Shown: in pieces, positions 52,224 to 60,196 of the stretch
Layout: every line of letters begins with the position of its first letter
How positions within the stretch are numbered: the first letter of the stretch is position 1
Source: UBA7803 sp041686955
GTDB lineage: Bacteria; Pseudomonadota; Gammaproteobacteria; Pseudomonadales; Azotimanducaceae
Assembly (NCBI GenBank): GCA_041686955.1
Contig: JAWLCV010000001.1
Coordinates: 1-64,000, forward strand
Direction: 5' to 3'
Length of the DNA: 64,000 nucleotides
Notes under the pieces: generated by a model
Database searches by the model: none
Told to the model about the DNA's origin: nothing
The model's input: the letters and a program-made list of their open reading frames with translations, nothing else
Made by a program: the position numbers and the translations under genes

Positions 52224-53543
52224 ATGCCGACGCAGTGGGACGGAGATGGAGAAGCCGCGGTGAGCCGGGAGCCGGCGCACACGGCGGAGAGGCCACGGAC
52301 CGTGTACGTGGTGATGGGGTGGCCACCGAAGATGGTCAACGATCGGGTGGCGGGAATACTCAAGCTGCGGCCTCACTTCGATCGGATGATTCTGGTGGCC
52401 CGAGGCCGCGGAGTTGGCGACGCGGAAACGCTTCTGGTGCCGTCCGTTCCGAATCCTGTCGGCTGGCTGCGTCGCCTGGGCCTTCATTCCGCACGTTATC
52501 AACTGGAGCGATTGCTGTTCTTCCCCAGCCCGCACGTGCTTTTCACCGTGGTGGCGAAGCGGAGGCTCGCTGCGGCCATTGCCAGCGACGTCCGTGCTGG
52601 GCACGACGTGTGCGTGGTCACTTGCGTTCCGAATCACGAGAACACGGCCGTGGGGCTGTACCTGAAGTCACGCTTCCCGGAGATTCACTGGGTGGTGGAT
52701 TGGCAGGATTTGTGGAGTTACGACGAGAACTATTTCGGCCGTGTGCCTCAGCTTTACCGCCGACGGTTGCTGGATCGCGAGCGGCAGGTTCTCGACTCCG
52801 CGGACGTGCACCTCACCACCAACGAGTATGCGAAGCGGATTCTCCATCAAGTCTACGGCGTACCACTCGGTCGGTTGAGGGCGATTCATCACCACTTCGA
52901 CAGCCCGGGCCAGGTGGCCGCGGCGGTGCCCCCGGACCGGGTTGGGAGCGGGACCATCACCATCGGCTTTCTCGGTTCCTTGTTCAAGCCGCCCCGAGTG
53001 CCGGGGATGAAATTCCTCGAGGCGCTGCAAGCGCTGAGGGCGTCGGGAATCGATGTCGAGCTGCACCTTCACGGGCGGATTCCGCCCCAGGTCGCCGGCC
53101 GCACGTCCTGGTTGGAAAGCGCCGGATTGGTTGTCGAGCCGCGGGTACCTCACGATCAGTGCGCGGGGGTGCTCGGGCGTTACGACTACCTCCTGCTGTT
53201 GCTCGAGGATCTGCCCAACTCCCGTGCGGTGATGAGCATCAAACTGCCGCAGTATCTTGTCGCCGGACGCCCAATCCTGGCCGTTGTGCCCGAGCCGTCT
53301 GCCGTGGCCGATATCGTCACCCGCGCCCGAGCCGGTTACGTGCTGCCCTCCGACTCGGATTGGCGGGCCGGCCTGGCGAAGGTGCTGACATCCCCCCGGC
53401 CGGGCCCCATCCAGGTCGACTGGGACGTGGTCGACGAATTCGCATGGATGCGACTGTCTGAACGATGGCTCGAGGCGTTGGGTGCCCCTCGCTCGCCGTC
53501 GGTCAGGGAGGCGACGTCCGCTGTGGCGGCGCAGCCTCGGTAA
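52224..53543 (+). CDS. Glycosyltransferase (GT4-like)
   Basis: This is a 439-residue GT-B protein. TVYVVMGWPPKMVNDRVAGI opens the acceptor domain, HWVVDWQDLWSYDENYFGR is a motif of a GT4 subgroup (D-x-W-D/S), and VHLTTNEYAKRIL precedes the hinge. ITIGFLGSLFKPPRVPGMKF starts the donor domain, and VMSIKLPQYLVAGRPILAVV has the donor-site Lys and loop with no strict EX7E. A GTG at 52260 with GGAG eight bases upstream is an alternative start. The end overlaps the convergent GT4 gene by 41 bases. Confidence 0.83.
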   Translation: MPTQWDGDGEAAVSREPAHTAERPRTVYVVMGWPPKMVNDRVAGILKLRPHFDRMILVARGRGVGDAETLLVPSVPNPVGWLRRLGLHSARYQLERLLFFPSPHVLFTVVAKRRLAAAIASDVRAGHDVCVVTCVPNHENTAVGLYLKSRFPEIHWVVDWQDLWSYDENYFGRVPQLYRRRLLDRERQVLDSADVHLTTNEYAKRILHQVYGVPLGRLRAIHHHFDSPGQVAAAVPPDRVGSGTITIGFLGSLFKPPRVPGMKFLEALQALRASGIDVELHLHGRIPPQVAGRTSWLESAGLVVEPRVPHDQCAGVLGRYDYLLLLLEDLPNSRAVMSIKLPQYLVAGRPILAVVPEPSAVADIVTRARAGYVLPSDSDWRAGLAKVLTSPRPGPIQVDWDVVDEFAWMRLSERWLEALGAPRSPSVREATSAVAAQPR

Positions 53544-54753
53544 TCCGGTAGAGCGTTCGCTCCACGAGATCGGCGATGTGCGCGTAGGATCGATGCCTTT
53601 CCACCCATGGGCGGCCGCGCCGGCCTAGTTCCAGAGTCTGGTGCGGATGCTGCAGCAGCTCGGTCATGGCGTCGGCGAACGCGGCCTCGCAGTATGGTAC
53701 GCAGCGACCTGCGCCGCTGGATTCCAGCACCAGCGCCTGATCCGGCAGATCGTTGGCCACCACGGCGCGCTCCAGCGCCAGGTATTCGACCACCTTGGTC
53801 GGTGAGGAAGGAAGAAATTCGGGAGTGGGCGGAATCGGTGAAACGCCGATGAGCGCCTGGCGCACCAGGCGCCATGCCTCGTCGGTAGGCACGAAACCCA
53901 CGAACCTCACGGCATGGTCGATGCCCAGCCGACGCGCAAGCTCCCGCAGGCGCCACTCGTCATCCGGGTCGTGGGCGCTGCCGACGACGTACAGGATCGC
54001 CTGAGGCACCCGCTCTTGCACCCGGAGGAAGGCACGCAGTAGAAACTCGATTCGGCGCGCCTTGTTCAGCGCACCCACGTAGATGGCGGAAGGCACCTCC
54101 GCGCTCGTCACATCGTCGTGCACCGTCACCCGCTCCAGGGGCACGCCCATGGGTACGGCGGTCATTTGAGCTGGGTCGATTCCCTTCGCTGAAAGCTGTT
54201 CCTTCATCCACGTGCTCTGGACGAAGATGTGACTCGCGTATCGGGGAACCAGGCGATAGAGCACGAGAGCCATCAGCCGGGCGCGCAGCCGGTCGAGGAA
54301 CCGTCGCGGCCAGGCGTGGGATTTGGCCTTGTAGGCCGTGGACTCGGGAAAGGGAAACGACAGCCAGTAGGCGAACGGCACGCCGTACCGGCGCGACGCG
54401 AGGCAGGCGACGAGCACGGCCGCGAACTTGTCTTTGACGATCACCAGGTCGTAGCGGTTGCGGCGGGACAAGGCGAGGATCCTGAAATCGTGGGACAGCG
54501 CGCGCAGGAGCCGCCGAGACTTTCCGCCCATCGTCGAGCCGTCGCATGTGGCCGCGATCCATGCGATACCGCCACCCCACGGCTCCTCGAACGGCGCCGT
54601 CGCGCTGGAGGACTGCAGCAACCAGTCGAACTGGTGCCCGCGGCTGGCCAGCCGCCGGGCGAAGAGCTCGTCCACGTCCATCCGGGTACACGGGTGCCTG
54701 TCTGCCGTGACGAACAGACACCGAAGGCTACGGCTCGTCCGGGAGCCCGTCAT
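53503..54753 (-). CDS. Glycosyltransferase family 4 protein
   Basis: This is a 416-residue GT-B enzyme. CLFVTADRHPCTRMDVDELF opens the fold, YDLVIVKDKFAAVLVACLAS and HIFVQSTWMKEQLSAKGIDP precede the hinge, and AIYVGALNKARRIEFLLRAF begins the donor domain. IPPTPEFLPSSPTKVVEYLA followed by LERAVVANDLPDQALV carries the donor-site Glu. The product could be any hexose or hexosamine linkage. It is coupled by ATGA to the sulfotransferase gene upstream, so glycosylation and sulfation are co-expressed. Confidence 0.88.
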   Translation of the reverse strand: MTGSRTSRSLRCLFVTADRHPCTRMDVDELFARRLASRGHQFDWLLQSSSATAPFEEPWGGGIAWIAATCDGSTMGGKSRRLLRALSHDFRILALSRRNRYDLVIVKDKFAAVLVACLASRRYGVPFAYWLSFPFPESTAYKAKSHAWPRRFLDRLRARLMALVLYRLVPRYASHIFVQSTWMKEQLSAKGIDPAQMTAVPMGVPLERVTVHDDVTSAEVPSAIYVGALNKARRIEFLLRAFLRVQERVPQAILYVVGSAHDPDDEWRLRELARRLGIDHAVRFVGFVPTDEAWRLVRQALIGVSPIPPTPEFLPSSPTKVVEYLALERAVVANDLPDQALVLESSGAGRCVPYCEAAFADAMTELLQHPHQTLELGRRGRPWVERHRSYAHIADLVERTLYRITEAAPPQRTSPP

Positions 54754-55661
54754 CTGTCTGCGCGTTTGGTTCGCCAGCTTCGCGCGGAACGTACCAGCCG
54801 CTGCAGTGGGAAGGTCACGCGTGGCACGGCGAGCGCTTTCCGTCGAGGCCGTAGCGCCGACCAGTCGGTGGCGTTACGCAAGTCGGTGGCTGAAAGGACC
54901 TCCACGATCTCGTCCATTCGGCGTTGCCGCGAATCGGGCAGACGCGGCGTATCGCAGGGCGGCGGCTGCCGGTAGATGCTTCGATGAGCGGCTCCGTTCC
55001 CGGTGCGGGGCAGTTCCTCGGCGTTGGAACGGTACGGGGTGGAGTTGGTTTCGTAGAGATGGATCCTCGCCGACGCGTTGCCAAAAAGGGTGTGATGTGT
55101 CTGCTCCCAGTAACGATGCTTGCCCTCGAAGTAGCTCAGGCCGAGCCGCCCGCAGAGTTCGGCTAACGATCCTGGTTCCGTCACCAGCACGTCGTAGGGT
55201 ACGCTCACCCAGCGGTCCACCAGGGTGAAGTACCGGCGATGATACTGAATCCAGTCGTCGGCCCAGCCCTGTTCCAGCCCCCGCTTCCTTCTGGAAGCCA
55301 GGAACTCGGCGGGGGTTTTCCAGATGAGAACGTTGCTGACGGTGACGCCGCGACGGGTCAACAGTCGAGACTGCTCTTCGATCCACAGTGGCGACTTGCT
55401 CGAATCGACGTGTATGAGCTTGTCCGGAAACTCCGCGAACAGCGCCTCGTGAACGTGTTTCGGCCTGTGATCCAGGCGCTGCCATAGATCGCAGGCGGAG
55501 TCACCGCACGCACAGTCCGGGGCCAGGTGCTTGGTTCTATAGGGGTAGACGAACGAGCTGAGCTCGCCGCAGGAAAATCCGGCGGGGTCGTGGCTCAGCA
55601 TCATGTCCAACAGGGTCGAGCCGCTGTAGGACGTGCCGCCCACGAAGACGACATGTCGCAT
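54750..55661 (-). CDS. Sulfotransferase-like P-loop protein
   Basis: This 303-residue protein is related in plan to the one at 46465. VVFVGGTSYSGSTLLDMMLS is the P-loop, GELSSFV follows, LIHVDSSKSPLWIEEQSRLL is the same central motif (VDSSKS..W), and SNVLIWKTPAEFLASRRKRG is at the 3'-phosphate position, where the usual RDxR is KTPxEF. That change could weaken PAPS binding. Cys residues in CACGDSACDLW (about 51-61) form a small cluster also seen as CGVCAARCSFW in the 46465 protein. The family is clear; enzymatic activity is less so. Confidence 0.75.
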   Translation of the reverse strand: MRHVVFVGGTSYSGSTLLDMMLSHDPAGFSCGELSSFVYPYRTKHLAPDCACGDSACDLWQRLDHRPKHVHEALFAEFPDKLIHVDSSKSPLWIEEQSRLLTRRGVTVSNVLIWKTPAEFLASRRKRGLEQGWADDWIQYHRRYFTLVDRWVSVPYDVLVTEPGSLAELCGRLGLSYFEGKHRYWEQTHHTLFGNASARIHLYETNSTPYRSNAEELPRTGNGAAHRSIYRQPPPCDTPRLPDSRQRRMDEIVEVLSATDLRNATDWSALRPRRKALAVPRVTFPLQRLVRSARSWRTKRADR

Positions 55662-55730
55662 GAGGTGAAGTCGATGGCAAAGTCAGCGGGCTAAGAAACG
55701 CGAAGCCCGCCGACCTGTCAATGACGACGC

Positions 55731-56621
55731 TCAGTCCACGAGGACGGGCGCATCGGGTGCCGCGTTGGTGCTGGTTCCGCCACAGTCCGGGGCCACTGCG
55801 CTGAGGGACGAGGGGCCGTCCGCCAGTCGCACGGCGTCGTAGTAGAACAACCGCGACGGCACGTTCGAAGCCCCGCCCCAGTCGTGAGGCTTCCATGCGG
55901 GCTTGTAGATTCCGATCTTCAGGTACGGCGGCTTGTCATCGTAATAGGTGTTCTCGCCCGCGTCGCTCACCATCTTCTGGCCGTTCTTCCACATCTCGAT
56001 TCGGCCGGTGGAGTTGTAGTGGAAGCGTACCCGCATTACGAACTCGGTCCACTTCCCGCGATCGGCGGTAAAATCCCCCAAAGTGTAGGACGCGCGTCGT
56101 GTGGAGTCGCCCACGCTGGTGGAGATTTTCCTGGAGTTGCCTTTGATCACGATCCGCCATTTGCCGTCGCTGCTCGTTTCCAGTGACACTGGAGGATGAC
56201 GATAGGGCTCCAACAACTGGCCACTGCTGTCGCGGTCCGGAATTCCGTGAAACTGCATCAGGATGTCGGCCCATTTGTCGACGGCGTAGTCCGGCGGGAG
56301 GTAAATCGCCCATCCGAGCCAGTACTCCCTGCCGTAGTCGAATTCCTTGTTTGGCCCCACCAGGCTGAGTTCGTTGCGGTAGCCAGATCGATCATCGCGG
56401 TATGTGAGTTTGATCTTGAGGCCGTAATTACCGTTGCACGCTTGGATCGACCCGTTGAGCGCCACGGTCTCAGGTACCTCGAGCGGGCTCGAAATGGACC
56501 TCGACCAGACGTTCGGGATGACTCCTCCCTCCCAATTGGCCTCTTCGAGAAGCACCGCAGAAGCGGTGCAGGTCAAGGTCGACAAGATACTGGCTGCAAT
56601 GATCGAAACTACTGTCCGCAC
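55731..56621 (-). CDS. Secreted polysaccharide lyase (heparin lyase I-like jelly roll)
   Basis: This is a 296-residue protein that starts with GTG at 56619-56621 after AAGGAG. It has a signal peptide (VVSIIAASILSTLTCTASAV). The beta-jelly-roll has LKIKLTYRDDRSGYRNELSL, EYWLGWAIYLPPDY, ILMQFHGIPD, KWTEFVMRVRFHYNSTGRIE and PYLKIGIYKPAW. These match the PF14099-type lyase family, which cleaves glucuronan-like or other uronic acid polymers. The C-terminus stops soon after a Pro/Ala-rich stretch (NAAPDAPVLVD) that looks like a linker, so a further domain may have been lost. It is likely to trim the exopolysaccharide in the periplasm. Confidence 0.85.
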   Translation of the reverse strand: MRTVVSIIAASILSTLTCTASAVLLEEANWEGGVIPNVWSRSISSPLEVPETVALNGSIQACNGNYGLKIKLTYRDDRSGYRNELSLVGPNKEFDYGREYWLGWAIYLPPDYAVDKWADILMQFHGIPDRDSSGQLLEPYRHPPVSLETSSDGKWRIVIKGNSRKISTSVGDSTRRASYTLGDFTADRGKWTEFVMRVRFHYNSTGRIEMWKNGQKMVSDAGENTYYDDKPPYLKIGIYKPAWKPHDWGGASNVPSRLFYYDAVRLADGPSSLSAVAPDCGGTSTNAAPDAPVLVD

Positions 56622-56665
56622 ACCCGGGTACTCCTTCGCAATGACTCGATCAATGACTCGACGCG

Positions 56666-57976
56666 ATGGATGTAGTACACCAGATGGCGTACTGTGCCGA
56701 AACGACCTCCATGTCGCATCGAGACGTCCGTCAAAGAATCGCGGAGGATTCTAGAGACGGCGAAGTCAATGATAAAGCTCAATTCCCGCGGTCCGCGGAT
56801 TGTCCGACATCCTCGGGCAGCCGGGTCGGAATCCTGCGAGTGGCAGTGGTTTTGCCGAGTCATTGGAGCCGGCTCACTGGCGGTGCCGAGCAGCAAGTAC
56901 GTTACCTATTGGAGGCACTGGTCGGCGATCCGGATCTCCGAGTGAGGTACTTCGCCGGCAACGTCGATCCGCATTTCCGGAGCTCCGGCTACGAAGTGGT
57001 GCCCCTGAGTGCGGGCTCGACGCCGGGTCGCCGATCACGACTCCTCCAGGCGCGACGCTTGTACGAGGAACTGGCGCTTTTTGCGCCACACGTGATCTAC
57101 CAACGGGTTGGTTGCGTGTTCACTGGGATCGCTGCCCGATACGCCGACACGCACGGTGCTCGGCTGGTGTGGCACGTGGCCTCCGACGCCGACCTCGCGG
57201 CGCCGGGAGCACCGAAGTTGCGAGCGCCGCTCGCCGCGCTGGAAAGACGTTTTCTCGACTATGGCATCGCACGCGCGCACTGCATCGTGGCGCAGAGCCG
57301 CGCGCAGCTCGAGGCTCTGATCCAGCGTCATCATCGGGACGACGCCGTGCTGCTTCGCAATTTTCATCCCGCGCCGGCGACCGTCGGCCCGAAGCAGAGG
57401 CCGTTCACCGTGGCTTGGGTCGCCAACTGCAAGCCTCTCAAGCGTCCGGAGGTTGTCATCGAGCTGGCGCGTCGTTTGCGCCGTCTCGATTGCCGGTTCG
57501 TCATGGTCGGTCGGCTCCCGAATGACCCGGCCGTGCGCCGGCGACTGCAGAGCGCGATCTCGGCTATCGGCAACCTCCAGCACTTGGGCCCGCTGTCCCA
57601 GGATGAGGTCAACGAACTTCTCGGGAGGAGCCACATGCTGTTGAACACCAGCCTGTACGAAGGATTCCCCAATACCTTCATTCAGGCGTGGATGCGGGCA
57701 GTGCCCGTGGCGACGCTGGGCGTGGACCCGGAGGGCATGATCGCCCGGCACCGACTCGGCGTCGTCACCGCCGACGTGGATGAGCTGGCCCGCGCCGTCG
57801 AGAGATTCATCCTCGATCCGGACGAGTGTGCCGCAGCCGGTGAGCGTGCCCGGACAGTCGCAGCTCGGGAGTTTTCCCTGGTGAACGCGACGCGACTGCT
57901 GGACCTGATCCGACGGCAGGGGCGACTGTCCGTGGTGGACGGTCACGCCGACGTCGGCTTGCGTGCCTTGAAGTAG
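56666..57976 (+). CDS. Glycosyltransferase family 4 protein
   Basis: This is a 436-residue GT-B enzyme. The catalytic part begins near residue 57 (LRVAVVLPSHWSRLTGGAEQ). The first 50 residues are unlike the family and the true start may be the ATG at 56711 or a later GTG. GARLVWHVASDAD, HCIVAQSRAQLEAL and FTVAWVANCKPLKRPEVVIE (donor domain) are followed by NTSLYEGFPNTFIQAWMRAV (EGFPNT donor site, a frequent variant of EGFG). It stands alone on the plus strand between a lyase and a methyltransferase gene, and its end overlaps the latter by 34 bases. Confidence 0.87.
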   Translation: MDVVHQMAYCAETTSMSHRDVRQRIAEDSRDGEVNDKAQFPRSADCPTSSGSRVGILRVAVVLPSHWSRLTGGAEQQVRYLLEALVGDPDLRVRYFAGNVDPHFRSSGYEVVPLSAGSTPGRRSRLLQARRLYEELALFAPHVIYQRVGCVFTGIAARYADTHGARLVWHVASDADLAAPGAPKLRAPLAALERRFLDYGIARAHCIVAQSRAQLEALIQRHHRDDAVLLRNFHPAPATVGPKQRPFTVAWVANCKPLKRPEVVIELARRLRRLDCRFVMVGRLPNDPAVRRRLQSAISAIGNLQHLGPLSQDEVNELLGRSHMLLNTSLYEGFPNTFIQAWMRAVPVATLGVDPEGMIARHRLGVVTADVDELARAVERFILDPDECAAAGERARTVAAREFSLVNATRLLDLIRRQGRLSVVDGHADVGLRALK

Positions 57977-58851
57977 AATGCACCTGCTGTTTTGCGAGCC
58001 CGCTCGTGCTCCGATGTTGAAGGGCGACCGAGAAGGCTGCCCAGCATCCACCAAGTGCGATGCAGCAGATGCAGCGGTGTCACGGCCGCTTTCACCAGAG
58101 CGGCCGGCATTCTCGGAAACAGGCCGCTTCTGGCCAGCGCATAGATTCCGGGCCAACCCACTGCCGGAGAGATGAACTCGATCTCCAGACCGCTGGAGGC
58201 GATGGAATTCGCCGTACCCAGATGGGTGTGGTGGTAGAAGCTGTTGCCGTGGAACGGCTCCAAGAATGCCACGGTGCCCAGGTAAATCCCTCCCGGCCGG
58301 AGGACGCGCATGACTTCCCGGGTGGCGATGAACGGATACTGAAGGTGCTCGAGTACGGCCATGGACAGAACGAAGTCGAATGTGTCGTCGGCGAACGGCA
58401 GTGCATGAGCGTCGGCAAGCAGGGTTGCAGACGGCGCGGCGATATCCACCCCCACATAGCGATACCCGGCGAGTTCGCAGAGTCTGCGGTGCATGCCCGC
58501 CCCGCAACCGAGGTCCAGGGCGGTGCATTCGGGAGCACTGGCACGCGGGAAATGTGACAGCAGCTCCGGCGTGAAATGGAACGGCGCGTTGATGTTCCCG
58601 AAATCCACGGCCGGCTGGGCCTGGACTTTCATGGGCCGGCACCACGCGTGCATGGTGTCGATGCCGTTGCAGCCGACCGTGAAGGGGTGCAGCACGGGTT
58701 TGGGCGCGCGCAGACGCAGATCGGGCACACCTTGCTCGCCGCTTTCGTAGCGAAGGCCGCAGGATGAGCAGAAGAAGGCGCTGCCATGGCCTTCGAGCCC
58801 GCAGTCGCACGAAGGGCACACCAGTCGTTCAGCCAGCCAATCGTCTATCAT
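57943..58851 (-). CDS. Class I SAM-dependent methyltransferase with N-terminal zinc-ribbon
   Basis: This 302-residue protein starts at the ATG at 58849-58851 (MIDDWLAERLVCPSCDCGLE). The first 45 residues contain two CxxC pairs (CPSC and CSSC), a Trm112-like zinc ribbon often seen on glycan methyltransferases. TALDLGCGAGMHRRL is motif I, RYVGVDIAAPS gives the ribose-binding Asp, and FDFVLSMAVLEHLQYP is motif IV. It may methylate a sugar of the exopolysaccharide or the reducing terminus of the lipid-linked unit. The start lies within the last 23 bases of the ligase gene upstream. Confidence 0.86.
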   Translation of the reverse strand: MIDDWLAERLVCPSCDCGLEGHGSAFFCSSCGLRYESGEQGVPDLRLRAPKPVLHPFTVGCNGIDTMHAWCRPMKVQAQPAVDFGNINAPFHFTPELLSHFPRASAPECTALDLGCGAGMHRRLCELAGYRYVGVDIAAPSATLLADAHALPFADDTFDFVLSMAVLEHLQYPFIATREVMRVLRPGGIYLGTVAFLEPFHGNSFYHHTHLGTANSIASSGLEIEFISPAVGWPGIYALARSGLFPRMPAALVKAAVTPLHLLHRTWWMLGSLLGRPSTSEHERARKTAGAFYFKARKPTSA

Positions 58852-60196
58852 GCTGCCTCGATGGTACGAAGAGGATCCTTTGGCGCTGCAGCCGAGCCTC
58901 GAGCGGTGGGGCCGGATGCATCCCGGTGCGATGGAGCACGGCGTCTCGTCGTGAAGCGGCCACATGACCGCCGATCAGAGCCGCGAGAAACGAGGTGACC
59001 GAGTGGTCCACTAGATTGGTGTAGAGCATCAGCAGTGGAGTCATCGCCAGAACACTCGACCAGCCCACCCCGAGACTGCCCCTGAAGCCCTGCAAGCGGC
59101 AGAGCGAACGTCCGTCTTTGAACATCATCCACGCCAGCACCAATGACATGAGCAGGCCGAGGACGCCGAGTTCCCAGATCAGCGCGCTCGCCGTCGTGAA
59201 CTCCGAGCCATAGCGTTCTGTGGCTTCCTCGGCGTAGTCACCCATGAGAATTCTGTTGAACGTGCTGGAGGCGTTGCCCATTCCCACTCCCACCAGCCAT
59301 TGAACCGGGTCATCGAGCACGAGGAAGGGCAGCACCGCGCTGTCCAGCCGCCCGATTTCCGACTGCTCACGGCCATCGTCGGCGCGGCTTTCCTCCGTCG
59401 CCCCCCTATAGACGTACTCGACGCCCTGCCCACGAACCAGATCCCGCAGGTCCCATCGGTCGAACTGAGCGGAGTAGGACGCCACGAACGTTCCCACCAG
59501 CAGCACCAGCACGAAGCTCAATGGAAGGAACCTGCGGATCTGCAGCCTGAGACTGCCCGACAACAGCAGCGGCAGCACGATCGCCATAGGCAGCAGCACC
59601 ACATTCGCGGCGGTTTCGTTGATGAAGGTGGGTGCGGCGAGAAGCAACGCACAGGGCAGGTATATCAGCAGGGGCAGCCGGCCCCGGACGTAGAACGCCG
59701 TGAGCACGGCCAAGGTGGCGAGCAGGACCACAGACAGGTGGGAAGCCACCATCAGCGTGCCCACCACCACATCGCCACTGCCATAGTCGGGGAACTCGAT
59801 CCAGCGCTGATAGCCCGCGGGAATGATCTGTATCACGGTGAGGATGAGAATCAGGCGAAGCTGGCTGCGAATCTGGCTCTCGGTGAACGGGAAAACCAGA
59901 GGCACGAGGAACAGCGGCACAACCCGGAAGTACTTGCGGGCGCCGTAGAAAATGGCGCCGGGCTGCACGTCGTTGGCAAGCAGCCCGATGACCACGAGCA
60001 GCAGGAACATGAGGCCCCAGATGACGTACTTGCCAGGTACTTTCAGATGTGCCCCGCGCAGGGCAACCAGCACCAGCAGACATCCTGCGACGCCTTCCGG
60101 AGCCCAAGTCACGAGCCTGTGCAGCGACAGCTCCGCCTGCACGTAGTCCGCGAAGAAGATGGTGAGTATCAGCAGATGGGTCAGGGGATTGATCAA
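58829..60196 (-). CDS. O-antigen ligase-like membrane protein
   Basis: This is a 455-residue protein with about ten hydrophobic helices. The TTG at 60194-60196 forms a TTGA overlap with the heparinase stop and is the only sensible start; the longer upstream open frame shadows that gene. The largest loop (about 285-345, DRWDLRDLVRGQGVEYVYRG to LVGVGMGNASSTFNRI) is the periplasmic Wzy_C-like loop with RGQ..Y and GVGMGNA. Proteins of this family join polymer to lipid or polymerise repeat units (WaaL/Wzy). In this locus it may be the polymerase or ligase of the exopolysaccharide. Confidence 0.82.
   Translation of the reverse strand: MINPLTHLLILTIFFADYVQAELSLHRLVTWAPEGVAGCLLVLVALRGAHLKVPGKYVIWGLMFLLLVVIGLLANDVQPGAIFYGARKYFRVVPLFLVPLVFPFTESQIRSQLRLILILTVIQIIPAGYQRWIEFPDYGSGDVVVGTLMVASHLSVVLLATLAVLTAFYVRGRLPLLIYLPCALLLAAPTFINETAANVVLLPMAIVLPLLLSGSLRLQIRRFLPLSFVLVLLVGTFVASYSAQFDRWDLRDLVRGQGVEYVYRGATEESRADDGREQSEIGRLDSAVLPFLVLDDPVQWLVGVGMGNASSTFNRILMGDYAEEATERYGSEFTTASALIWELGVLGLLMSLVLAWMMFKDGRSLCRLQGFRGSLGVGWSSVLAMTPLLMLYTNLVDHSVTSFLAALIGGHVAASRRDAVLHRTGMHPAPPLEARLQRQRILFVPSRQHDRRLAG

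Noticed and set aside
51689..53461. Plus-strand open frame of about 590 codons spanning the ABC transporter start and the next glycosyltransferase
   Set aside because: It crosses two real genes in the wrong frame or strand, and its product is Arg/Ser/Pro-rich and without motifs. The glycosyltransferase at 52224 in another frame has clear GT-B motifs.
57035..58819. Minus-strand open frame of about 594 codons over the GT4 and methyltransferase genes
   Set aside because: Composition is low-complexity and it covers two recognisable genes in other frames.
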